From Kaistia defluvii (GTDB taxonomy: Bacteria; Pseudomonadota; Alphaproteobacteria; Rhizobiales; Kaistiaceae): a DNA stretch of 64,000 bases. This document shows, in pieces, positions 24,116 through 32,412 of the stretch; the first letter of the stretch is position 1, and each line of letters opens with the position of its first letter. The position numbers and the translations under genes were made by a program. Below the pieces are notes generated by a model. The model saw only the letters and a program-made list of their open reading frames with translations. It was not told where the DNA came from and did not search any database. The DNA is taken from positions 1,302,001 through 1,366,000 of the forward strand of contig NZ_JBEPSM010000001.1 of assembly GCF_040548815.1 (NCBI RefSeq). The letters are read 5' to 3'.

Positions 24116-25180
24116 ATGGACCTTGCCAGTTTCGCGCGCCGCATCCCCAAGATCGAACTGCACCTTCATCTCGAGGGCGCGGTGCGGCCGTCGACCTTCG
24201 TCGAGCTGGCGCGGAAGAATGCCGTGCCATTGCCGGCCTTTGGCGAGATCGGCGAACTCTATAGCTATGACAATCTGCCGGACTTCCTGAAAATCTACGA
24301 CCTCGTCAGCCGCTCGATCCGCGACGCCGACGACTTTCACCGCATCACCTACGAAATGCTGGAAAGCTGCGCCGCCAGCAACGCCCGCCACGTCGAGTTC
24401 TTCGTCTCGGCGCACGCTCATCAGGCGCATGGCGTCGCCTACGAGACCATGCTTTCCGGCATCCTGGCCGCGATGGCCGACATCGAGACCGACACCGGCC
24501 TTACCTCGCGGCTGATCCCCGCCCATAGCCGGGAACTCGGCCTCGAGCGCGGCCTCGAATTCCTCGACATGGTGCTGGCCCATCGCAGCGACGCGATCAT
24601 CGGGATCGGCCTCGATTACAACGAGGCGCCCTTCCCGCCCGCGCCGTTCCAGCCGCTGTTCGAGCGCGCCAAGCAGGCGGGCCTGCATGTCACCGCCCAT
24701 GCCGGCGAAGGCGGCCCGGCCGCGAATGTCCGGGATTCCCTGGAGATCCTCGGCGTCGACCGGATCGACCACGGCTATCACATCGTCGACGACCCCTCGC
24801 TGGTCGAGCAATGCCGCGAGGCCGGCACCTTCTTCACCTGCTGCCCGAGCACCACCGAGGCGACGACGAAGTGGCGCGACCTGGCGGCGCCAGATCACGC
24901 CATCCGCCAGATGCTCGATGCCGGCCTCAACGTGACCATCCATTCCGACGATCCGCCGATGTTCGCCACAGATCTCGCCAATGAGTACGTCCTGGCCGCC
25001 TCCAAGCTGCGCATGGACGCGCCAATGCTCAAGAAATGTGCACTCAACAGCATCCGCGCATCCTGGCTCGACGAAGGCACCAAGCGCGACTGGCTCGCCG
25101 CCTGGACGACCGAGATCGACGGGCTGATGGCCGAGCTCGACGCCGCGACCGCCCAATCCCGACCACGCGTCACTTCCTGA
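24116..25180 (+). CDS. Adenosine deaminase family protein
   Basis: 354 residues. The metal-dependent deaminase motifs are all present: IELHLHLEG (residues 13-21), TAHAGE, DRIDHGYH and HSDDPPMF. It would deaminate adenosine, adenine or a modified adenine nucleoside. The stretch after the HGYH motif reads CCPSTTEATT where canonical adenosine deaminases have CPTSN-like residues, so the purine base is probably seen differently. The ATG (24116-24118) has AGGAG seven bases upstream. It is the first gene of an operon with a nucleoside importer and two more deaminases. Confidence 0.88.
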   Translation: MDLASFARRIPKIELHLHLEGAVRPSTFVELARKNAVPLPAFGEIGELYSYDNLPDFLKIYDLVSRSIRDADDFHRITYEMLESCAASNARHVEFFVSAHAHQAHGVAYETMLSGILAAMADIETDTGLTSRLIPAHSRELGLERGLEFLDMVLAHRSDAIIGIGLDYNEAPFPPAPFQPLFERAKQAGLHVTAHAGEGGPAANVRDSLEILGVDRIDHGYHIVDDPSLVEQCREAGTFFTCCPSTTEATTKWRDLAAPDHAIRQMLDAGLNVTIHSDDPPMFATDLANEYVLAASKLRMDAPMLKKCALNSIRASWLDEGTKRDWLAAWTTEIDGLMAELDAATAQSRPRVTS

Positions 25181-25209
25181 ACAACACCATCCGCAACCGA
25201 GGGGACAGA

Positions 25210-26334
25210 ATGATCGACTTCAAGAATATGGACCGCCGCCGCTTCATGGGCCTTGCCGGCATGACGGCTGCCTCGTCGCTGATGCTACCGCAGTTCGCCC
25301 GGCCGGCCTTCGGCGCCACGCCGCTCGCCGCCGTGAAGGAAGAGGACGCCGTGATCGGCTTCGGCCATGTCGGCCCGATCTCGGATGAAGGTTGGACCTG
25401 GAGCCACCACCAGGGCCTGGAAGCGGTCAAGGCCGCCTTCCCGAAGGCGAAATATCTCGAAGTCGAGAACATCCCCTTCTCGGCCGATTGCACGCGCATC
25501 TACCGCCAGATGGTGTCGGACGGCGCCAACATGATCATCTCGACCTCCAACTATGGCGACCTGATCTACGAGGTTTCCGACCGCGCCACCGACGTCGCCT
25601 TCATGGAATGCGACGGCCACCGCAAGGCCGACAATCTCTCCTATTATTACATCCAGCATTGGTTCCCGACCTATGTGGCGGGCGTCGCGGCCGGCCTGCT
25701 ATCGAAGAGCGGCAAGCTCGGCTATGTCGCCTCCTTCCCGGTCCCGGCCGTGTTCTGCGGCACCAACGCCTTCCTGATGGGCGCGCGCACGGTCAATCCG
25801 GAAGCGACGCTGCAGACCGTGGTGATCAATTCCTGGTTCGACCCGCAGGGCGCCAAGCAGGCCGGCACCGCGCTGATCGACAATGGCTGCGATTTCCTGT
25901 TCGGCATCATGGACGAGGCCGCCTACCTCCAGGTCGCGCAGGAGCGCGGCGTCTGGGCCGCCATGTGGAACACCGACATCCGCCGCTACGGCCCGGATGC
26001 CTATGTCACCTCGATCGTGCTCGACTGGAACCAGTACTACATCGACCAGGTCCGCAAGCGCCTGGCCGGCGAATGGACCGGCGGCGAGGGCACGCTGCTG
26101 CCGATGGGCAAGGGCATCGACCGCGACGCCTGGGGCGCCAAGGTTCCCGCCGACGTTGTCGCCAAGGCCGACGCCGTGCGCGACCGCATCCTGAATGACG
26201 GCTTCAACCCCTTCGTCGGCGAGATCAAGGACGTCGACGGCAATGTCCGCGTCAAGGCCGGCGAAACCATGAGCCCGGAAGCCCTCTACACCTGGGACTG
26301 GTCGATCGAAGGCGTGTCGGGCCTCAAGGTCTGA
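25210..26334 (+). CDS. BMP-family ABC transporter substrate-binding protein, Tat-exported
   Basis: 374 residues of the Bmp/Med family, known for purine-nucleoside binding lipoproteins; here exported by a Tat signal (MDRRRFMGLAGM, cleavage near AFG) instead of a lipobox. Conserved stretches include GPISDEGWTWSHHQGLEAV and CGTNAFLMGART. With the following ATPase and two permeases it forms a complete nucleoside-type importer. Neighbouring deaminases point to a purine or purine nucleoside ligand. Confidence 0.92.
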   Translation: MIDFKNMDRRRFMGLAGMTAASSLMLPQFARPAFGATPLAAVKEEDAVIGFGHVGPISDEGWTWSHHQGLEAVKAAFPKAKYLEVENIPFSADCTRIYRQMVSDGANMIISTSNYGDLIYEVSDRATDVAFMECDGHRKADNLSYYYIQHWFPTYVAGVAAGLLSKSGKLGYVASFPVPAVFCGTNAFLMGARTVNPEATLQTVVINSWFDPQGAKQAGTALIDNGCDFLFGIMDEAAYLQVAQERGVWAAMWNTDIRRYGPDAYVTSIVLDWNQYYIDQVRKRLAGEWTGGEGTLLPMGKGIDRDAWGAKVPADVVAKADAVRDRILNDGFNPFVGEIKDVDGNVRVKAGETMSPEALYTWDWSIEGVSGLKV

Positions 26335-26346
26335 CGGCACGCAATA

Positions 26347-26372
26347 GGCCCCTCCCTGGCACGGGAGGGGCC
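26347..26372 (+). other. Intercistronic hairpin after the binding-protein gene
   Basis: A perfect 10-bp stem GGCCCCTCCC / GGGAGGGGCC with a 6-base loop and no T-run. This type of hairpin after a binding-protein gene often stabilises that part of the mRNA and lowers expression of the ATPase and permeases. Confidence 0.6.
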
Positions 26373-26409
26373 GACATACGCATCCCGGCGCCGAGGAACG
26401 AACCCTCCG

Positions 26410-27987
26410 ATGAACGACATTCCCGCCCTGGCCACCCTCGAACAGCCCGTCATCACGCTGGAGGGAATCGGCAAGGTATTTCCCGGCGTCATCGCCAATG
26501 CCGATGTCGATTTCGACCTCCGAGCCGGCGAGATCCACGCGCTGCTCGGCGAGAACGGCGCCGGCAAGTCGACGCTGATGAACATCCTGACCGGCATCTA
26601 CCGGCCGGACTCCGGCCACATCTGGCTCGATGGCGTGGCCCAGACGTTCAATTCGCCGGTCGAGGCAATCGCTGCCGGCATCGGCATGGTGCATCAGCAC
26701 TTCAAGCTGGTGCGCGCCTTCACCGTCGCCGAGAACGTGCATCTCGGCTGGAAGGAAACGCCGCGCTTCGCCTTCGCCCAGGCGCTGGAAGCACGGACGC
26801 GGGACCTGTCGGAGCGCTACGGTCTCGCCGTCCGCGCTGATGCGCGCATCGACGAGCTTTCGGCCGGCGAACAGCAGCGCGTCGAGATCCTGCGCGTGCT
26901 GGCGCGGCAGGCGCGCGTGCTGATCCTCGACGAACCGACCGCCGTGCTGACGCCAAGCGAGGCGCGCACTTTGTTCAAGGCGCTGCGAGCCTTCAAGGCG
27001 GCCGGCAATTCGGTGATCTTCATCAGCCACAAGCTGGACGAAGTTCTGGAAATCTCCGACCGCGTCACCGTCCTGCGCGGCGGCCGCAAGGTCATCACCG
27101 AAGCGACGGCCAACTGCACCACGACCAGGCTGGCGCAGCTGATGGTCGGGCGCGAAATGGTGCTGGGCGGCCTGCGCGAGGCGATGGCGCCGCGCAGCGA
27201 ACCGGGCCGCATCGTGATCTCGCTTGAAAACGTCTCTGCCACCGATGATCGCGGCCGCGCCGGGCTGATCGAGGCCAGCCTGCCGGTCCGCGCCGGCGAA
27301 ATCCTCGGCATCGCCGGGGTCGCCGGCAACGGCCAGCGCGAACTCTCCGAAATCCTCACCGGCGTTCGCAAGCCGACCAGCGGCCACATCCTCATCGAGG
27401 GCGTCGCGGTCGAGGATCCCTCGCCCGCCCTCTTCCTCGATATCGGCGTCGGCCATATCCCGGAGGACCGGCTGCGCAGCGGCGTGGCGCCCAGCCTCTC
27501 GGTCAGCGACAACGCGGTGCTGCGCGCCTACACCGAGCCGCCGATCGCGCAGGGAATCCTGTTCAGGCCGGGCGCCGCCGACACGCTCGCCAGACAGATT
27601 GCGGCCGATGCCGAGGTGACGCTGCCGTCGCTGCGCACGCCGATCCGCAACCTTTCCGGCGGCAACCAGCAGCGCCTCGTCGCCCGGCGCGAGATGCGCA
27701 TCGCCCGCCTCGCCATCGTCGCCGCCTATCCGAGCCGCGGCCTCGATGTCGGGGCGATCTCGACGCTGCTTCGCTACTTGATCGACCTGCGCAATGCCGG
27801 CGTGGCGGTCGTGCTGATCTCCGAGGAGCTATCCGAATTGTTCGATGTCACCGACCGCATCGCCGTCATGTTCAAGGGGCGGGTGATGGGCCTGTTCGAG
27901 ACAAAGGACGCCGATCTCGAGACGGTCGGCCTGCTGATGGGCGGCCAGACGAAGCAGGCCACCGCGCCAACCGTCGAGGCGGCATGA
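26410..27987 (+). CDS. Nucleoside-type ABC transporter ATP-binding protein (double NBD)
   Basis: 525 residues, two fused nucleotide-binding domains as in the YufO/NupA ATPases that serve BMP-family importers. The first half has Walker A GENGAGKST, signature LSAGEQQRV and Walker B LILDEPTAVLTP; the second has the shortened GVAGNGQREL, signature LSGGNQQRL and IVAAYPSRGLDVG. The permease genes follow within one base, so the block is one transcript. It energises purine or nucleoside uptake. Confidence 0.93.
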   Translation: MNDIPALATLEQPVITLEGIGKVFPGVIANADVDFDLRAGEIHALLGENGAGKSTLMNILTGIYRPDSGHIWLDGVAQTFNSPVEAIAAGIGMVHQHFKLVRAFTVAENVHLGWKETPRFAFAQALEARTRDLSERYGLAVRADARIDELSAGEQQRVEILRVLARQARVLILDEPTAVLTPSEARTLFKALRAFKAAGNSVIFISHKLDEVLEISDRVTVLRGGRKVITEATANCTTTRLAQLMVGREMVLGGLREAMAPRSEPGRIVISLENVSATDDRGRAGLIEASLPVRAGEILGIAGVAGNGQRELSEILTGVRKPTSGHILIEGVAVEDPSPALFLDIGVGHIPEDRLRSGVAPSLSVSDNAVLRAYTEPPIAQGILFRPGAADTLARQIAADAEVTLPSLRTPIRNLSGGNQQRLVARREMRIARLAIVAAYPSRGLDVGAISTLLRYLIDLRNAGVAVVLISEELSELFDVTDRIAVMFKGRVMGLFETKDADLETVGLLMGGQTKQATAPTVEAA

Positions 27988-27988
27988 C

Positions 27989-29071
27989 ATGAGCGGCCTG
28001 CAATCCCTTCGCCTCGTGCGCGTCTCGGCCGTCTCCGGCCGCCGGATCCTCGCTGCCCGCGTCATCAGCTTCATCGCGGCGCTGGCAGTGGGCGCGATCG
28101 TTCTCGCCGCCTGCGGCTTCGACCCGCTGCATCTCGGCACCCAGATCCTCAAGAAGAGCCTCGGCTCGCGCTTCGGGCTGGAAGATCTCGGCCTGCTGCT
28201 GACGCCGCTGATCCTGACCGGCCTCGCCGTCACCGTGATGATGAAGATCGGCCTCTGGAACATCGGCGCCGACGGCCAGTTCTATATCGGCGCCTTTGCG
28301 GCGACCGCCATCGGCCTGTTCGTCAAGGGACCGGAGCCGGCCATGCTGGTGCTCTGCTTCATCGCCGGGGCGGCGGGAGGCGCGCTCTGGATCCTGGTGC
28401 CGACGCTCGCCCGGGCCTATGGCAAGGTCGACGAGATCATCACGACGCTGCTGCTGAACTTCGTCGCCTTGCTGCTGGTCTATTACGTCGCCACCGGCCC
28501 CTGGCGCGACCGCACCACCGGCACCGTCGCCTCGACTGGCCGCGTGCCCTACGAGATGCCAGATTTCTTCGGCTCGCTGCATTGGGGCTTCGTCATCGCG
28601 CTGATCGCGCCCGTCCTGTTCGGGCTGCTGCTGCGCTACACCAAATGGGGCTACGAGATCCGACTGACCGGCGCCAATCCGGAAGCCGCGCACTATGCCG
28701 GCATCCCCGTCCGCCGCCGCATGATCACCATCATGCTGCTCTCCGGCGCCATCGCCGGCCTCGCCGGCATGCTGGAAGTGACCGGCACGGTGCATCGGCT
28801 TCAGGGCGGCATCTCCAACAATTACGGCTATCTCGGCGTCATGGTCGCGGTGCTGGCGCGCGGTTCGCCGGTCGGCGTCATCGCCGGCGCGGCTCTGATG
28901 GCGATCATCCTGAATGCCGGGATTATCCTGCAGACGCAGGGCCTGACCACGGCCGCCGTGCTGGCGCTCACCGGCCTGATCATGATGTTCACGGCCGTTG
29001 CCGACCAGTTCGCCCACTACCGCCTCGTCCGCGCCCTGCCCGTCCCGGCAGCGGCGACGGCAGCGGGCTGA
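27989..29071 (+). CDS. Nucleoside-type ABC transporter permease 1
   Basis: 360 residues, BPD_transp_2 family (YufP/NupB-like), about ten hydrophobic segments. LWNIGADGQFYIGAF and the loop LTGANPEAAHYAGIPV are characteristic of this nucleoside subfamily. It starts one base after the ATPase stop and is followed by the second permease. Confidence 0.92.
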   Translation: MSGLQSLRLVRVSAVSGRRILAARVISFIAALAVGAIVLAACGFDPLHLGTQILKKSLGSRFGLEDLGLLLTPLILTGLAVTVMMKIGLWNIGADGQFYIGAFAATAIGLFVKGPEPAMLVLCFIAGAAGGALWILVPTLARAYGKVDEIITTLLLNFVALLLVYYVATGPWRDRTTGTVASTGRVPYEMPDFFGSLHWGFVIALIAPVLFGLLLRYTKWGYEIRLTGANPEAAHYAGIPVRRRMITIMLLSGAIAGLAGMLEVTGTVHRLQGGISNNYGYLGVMVAVLARGSPVGVIAGAALMAIILNAGIILQTQGLTTAAVLALTGLIMMFTAVADQFAHYRLVRALPVPAAATAAG

Positions 29072-29080
29072 GGAAATCCC

Positions 29081-30016
29081 ATGGAACTCATCACCGGCAT
29101 ACTGACGACGGCGGTCCTGGCGGGCGGCGTTCTGGCGCTCGCGGCGCTTGGCGAAGTGCTGGCCGAACGCGTCGGCGTCTTCAATCTCGGCGTGGAAGGT
29201 CTGATGGCGCTGGGCGGCGTCACCGGAATCATCGCCGTGACGCTCTACCCCAACCCGTTCTTCGGCTTCGCCATGGCGCTGCTGGTAGGCCTCGGCTTCG
29301 GCGCGCTGTTCGCGCTCGCAACCGTCGTCTTCCGCGCCAACCAGGTGCTGTGCGGCCTGGCGCTGACCATGCTCGGCTCCGGCCTCGCCGTCACCATCGG
29401 CAAGGGCTATTCCGGCATGCCGGCCAAGGCGACTTTCGAGAAGATCATCGTCCCCTATTTGAGCGACCTGCCGATCCTCGGCCGCGCCTTCTTCTCGCAG
29501 AACATCCTCGTCTATCTGATCTACCTGATCATCCCGGCCGTGATCTCCTTCGTGCTGTTCCGCACCCGCCACGGCATGAATGTCCGTGCCGTCGGCGAAA
29601 ACCCGGCTGCCGCCGATTCCGCCGGCATTCCGGTGACGCTCATCCGCTTCTGCTACGTCACCATCGGCGCGGCGCTCGGCGCCGGGGCCGGCGCCTATCT
29701 GACGCTCGCCTTCGTGCCGTCCTGGTCGGACGGCGTCGTCGCGGGGCGCGGCTGGATCGCCGTGGCGCTGGTGATCTTCGCCGGCTACCGGCCATTCGGC
29801 GCGGTGTTCGGCGCGCTGCTCTTCGGTGTCATCACGGCGATCGGCTATGTCGGGCAGGCGCGCAACTGGCCGATCTCGCCCACCTTCCTGTCGATGCTGC
29901 CCTATCTCGGCACCATGCTGGCCATGATCCTGCCGGTGTTCCTCTGGCGTCGCCTGCGGCTCGGCTTCACCGCGCCGGCCGGCCTCGGCGTGCCGTTCTT
30001 CCGCGACGAACGATGA
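29081..30016 (+). CDS. Nucleoside-type ABC transporter permease 2
   Basis: 311 residues, BPD_transp_2 family (YufQ/NupC-like). The N-terminal LAALGEVLAERVGVFNLGVEGLMALGG is diagnostic, as is VRAVGENPAAADSAGIPV. It pairs with the preceding permease to form the heterodimeric channel of the purine importer. Confidence 0.92.
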   Translation: MELITGILTTAVLAGGVLALAALGEVLAERVGVFNLGVEGLMALGGVTGIIAVTLYPNPFFGFAMALLVGLGFGALFALATVVFRANQVLCGLALTMLGSGLAVTIGKGYSGMPAKATFEKIIVPYLSDLPILGRAFFSQNILVYLIYLIIPAVISFVLFRTRHGMNVRAVGENPAAADSAGIPVTLIRFCYVTIGAALGAGAGAYLTLAFVPSWSDGVVAGRGWIAVALVIFAGYRPFGAVFGALLFGVITAIGYVGQARNWPISPTFLSMLPYLGTMLAMILPVFLWRRLRLGFTAPAGLGVPFFRDER

Positions 30017-30096
30017 GCCCGCCTGGCCGCGAGGCCAGGCTTCTGCAACATTTCCACGGCGCACCCCGCCGCCTCTGCCCCTTGAGGAGACTGGCC

Positions 30097-30966
30097 ATGG
30101 CAAGACCGGCTGAAAAAGCATCCCTCGACCAATGGTACGTGATCGACATCGCGGCCGAAATTCCGGCGGAGGCGAAGCCGAACCGGCTGCTCGGCCGCGA
30201 CCTTGTCGTGTGCCGCGACGCGGCAGGCACGGTCATCGTGCGCGAAAAGCTGGAGGGCGGCGCCCTGGGCGAGCCGCTGCCGACGCGCGATCGCTACGGC
30301 TTCATCTGGACAACTCTGGGCACGCCGGAGCGCGAGCTGTTCGACATTCCCGAGGCAGACGAGCCGGACCGTCGTCACGTGGTCTGCGGCGCCGTCGCGG
30401 TGCGCGCGTCGGGCCTTCGCATCGTCGAGAACTTCCTCGACATGGCGCATTTCCCCTTCGTCCACACCGATATCCTCGGTGCCGAGCCGCACACGGAAGT
30501 GCGTCACTACACGACCGAGATCCGCCGCGACGTCGACGAGGTGTGGGCGACGAATTGCGAGTTCTTCCAGCCGCAGGCGGCGCTTTCCGCCTCGGGCGGG
30601 ATCATGACGCAATACATGTACCGCGTCGCCGCCCCGTTCCAGACGCTGCTCTACAAGACCTGCCCCGCGGCGGCGAACCGCTGGGACGTGATCTGCCTGT
30701 TCGTGCAGCCGCTCGAGCATGACCGCTGCCGCGCCCATCCGGTGATGTTCATTATCGACGACGAGAGCACGCTGACCAGCATGGTGCATTTCCAGCAGCT
30801 GATCTTCCTGCAGGATCGCATCATCCTGGAGAACCAGCGCCCGCGTCTTCTGCCGCTGGAACCGCGCGCGGAGATCCCGACACGCGCCGACATCTCCTCC
30901 GTCGCCTACCGGCGTTGGCTGAAGGAGAAGGGCGTCACCTTCGGCACCGCCGAACGCGCCGCCTGA
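30097..30966 (+). CDS. Rieske-type oxygenase catalytic subunit lacking the Rieske domain (NdmC-like)
   Basis: 289 residues. The mononuclear iron site of VanA-type oxygenases is intact (ENFLDMAHFPFVH, with His118 and His123), as is the C-terminal QDRIILENQ helix. The N-terminus starts like a Rieske domain (RLLGRDLVVCRDAAG) and ends like one (DRYGFIWTTLG) but the segment carrying CxH and CxxH is missing, so no [2Fe-2S] cluster can form. This is the architecture of NdmC, which borrows a Rieske cluster from a partner. The Rieske-only protein at 21884-22615 could be that partner. It lies between nucleoside uptake and deaminase genes; the substrate may be an N-methylated or similar purine (inference). 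Confidence 0.85.
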   Translation: MARPAEKASLDQWYVIDIAAEIPAEAKPNRLLGRDLVVCRDAAGTVIVREKLEGGALGEPLPTRDRYGFIWTTLGTPERELFDIPEADEPDRRHVVCGAVAVRASGLRIVENFLDMAHFPFVHTDILGAEPHTEVRHYTTEIRRDVDEVWATNCEFFQPQAALSASGGIMTQYMYRVAAPFQTLLYKTCPAAANRWDVICLFVQPLEHDRCRAHPVMFIIDDESTLTSMVHFQQLIFLQDRIILENQRPRLLPLEPRAEIPTRADISSVAYRRWLKEKGVTFGTAERAA

Positions 30967-31054
30967 GCCACCCTGCCGTTCCGCCCTCGCGCCGGTCCGC
31001 CGGACGATGGTGGCTGCCTGCCAAACCCCGCATGATCCCGAGGCCGAACGCTCC

Positions 31055-32383
31055 ATGACCATCGATATCGCCATCATCAACGGCACCGTGCTCCCGATGG
31101 GCGGCGCCAAGCCGATCGAGAACGGCGTCGTCACCATCACCGGCGGCGCGATCACCGCCGTCGGCCCGGCCGACGCGGTCGACATCCGCGGCGCGCGAAA
31201 GGTCGTCGATGCATCGCTGTCCGCCGTCATGCCGGGCTTCTGCGACAGCCACACCCACATCGCCTCCAACATGCTGCTGCGCGGGCTGCTGGAGGATGCG
31301 AAGCTGTTCGAATGGCTCTCGACCATGTGGCAGCTGAAGCGCAATTTCGATCCGGAGACGCTCTATTGGGCGAGCCTGACCGGCCTCGTCGAAATGGTGA
31401 AATCCGGCATCACCACCTTCAACGAGCACTTCGACGCCTATGCCGTCGAGCCCGAGATCGAGGCGCTGAAGAAGATCCCGCTCAGGGCAACACTCGGCTA
31501 TGGCTTCGCCGATCGCGGCCTCTATGCGCCGATCACCGACTGGTCCTGGAAGACGCTGAACAATTTCGGCGATCTCGTCGCCAGACATCACAAGACCCGC
31601 GACGGCCTGCTGCAGATCGGCCTGTCGCCGCACGCGCCCTATTCCTGCGGCGAAGAAATGTACCGGCTGACGCGCGAAGTGGCCGACGCCTACGGCGTGC
31701 CGATCCACACCCACCTCGCCGAAGGCACGCAGGAAATGGCCTACATGGCCGAGAATTACGGCACCTCGCCGGTGCGCTGGCTGGAATCGCTCGGCTTCCT
31801 CAAGGGAGACATCACGGCCGCGCACTGCACGCAGCTCGACCAGGAAGACATGCGGATCCTGGCGGCGCATGACGTCAAGATCGGCCATTGCCCCTGCTGC
31901 AACGCCAAGCTCAATTCCGGCACCATGCCGCTCAAATGCGTGCTGGAGCACGGCATCACGGTCGGCCTCGCCACCGACGGCCCGGCCAGCCACAACACGC
32001 TCGACATGTTCCAGGAGATGAAGTTCGCGGGGCTGATCCACAAGGACAAGACCAACGACGTCGAGTTCCTGAAGACGCACGAGATCCTGGAACTTGCGAC
32101 CGCGCAGGGCGCCAAGGCGATGAACCGTCCGGAGACCGGCCGGCTCGTGCCGGGCATGGCGGCCGACGTCATCGTCGTCGATCTCGACAAGGCGCACAGC
32201 CTGCCCGTCTATGATACGGCTGCCGCGCTGGTCTATTCGAGCCGGGCCGACGACGTCACGCACACGATCGTGAATGGGCGAATGCTGATGGAAAACCGCA
32301 TCGTCGCGGGTATAGACGAAGCGGAAATCCGCCGCGAGTTCCGCACCCGCGCCCATGCGCTGCGCAAGCGCAGCCTCGGCTGA
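31055..32383 (+). CDS. Amidohydrolase, MTA/S-adenosylhomocysteine deaminase-like
   Basis: 442 residues from the ATG at 31055 (MTIDIAIINGTVLPM), where homology to the family begins; an upstream in-frame start adds 16 unrelated residues. Metal ligands are in CDSHTHIAS, HTHLAEG, AHCTQLD and ATDGPASHN. This group (with TrzN, AtzB and MtaD) deaminates or dechlorinates purine- and triazine-like rings. Given its neighbours it should act on a purine or nucleoside, for example 5-methylthioadenosine, which would connect it with the methionine-salvage genes at 40812-45550. Confidence 0.88.
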   Translation: MTIDIAIINGTVLPMGGAKPIENGVVTITGGAITAVGPADAVDIRGARKVVDASLSAVMPGFCDSHTHIASNMLLRGLLEDAKLFEWLSTMWQLKRNFDPETLYWASLTGLVEMVKSGITTFNEHFDAYAVEPEIEALKKIPLRATLGYGFADRGLYAPITDWSWKTLNNFGDLVARHHKTRDGLLQIGLSPHAPYSCGEEMYRLTREVADAYGVPIHTHLAEGTQEMAYMAENYGTSPVRWLESLGFLKGDITAAHCTQLDQEDMRILAAHDVKIGHCPCCNAKLNSGTMPLKCVLEHGITVGLATDGPASHNTLDMFQEMKFAGLIHKDKTNDVEFLKTHEILELATAQGAKAMNRPETGRLVPGMAADVIVVDLDKAHSLPVYDTAAALVYSSRADDVTHTIVNGRMLMENRIVAGIDEAEIRREFRTRAHALRKRSLG

Positions 32384-32412
32384 GCCCCGCGACATACGAC
32401 AGGACCCAACCC

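Noticed and set aside
27872..30121. Minus-strand open frame of about 750 codons opposite the nucleoside permeases
   Set aside because: Gln/His/Asp-rich translation without any domain; opposite strand encodes two clear permeases.
30097..30966. Treating the Rieske-less oxygenase as a pseudogene
   Set aside because: The frame is intact, the iron-binding motif is conserved, and the missing segment is cleanly excised, as in the functional NdmC type.
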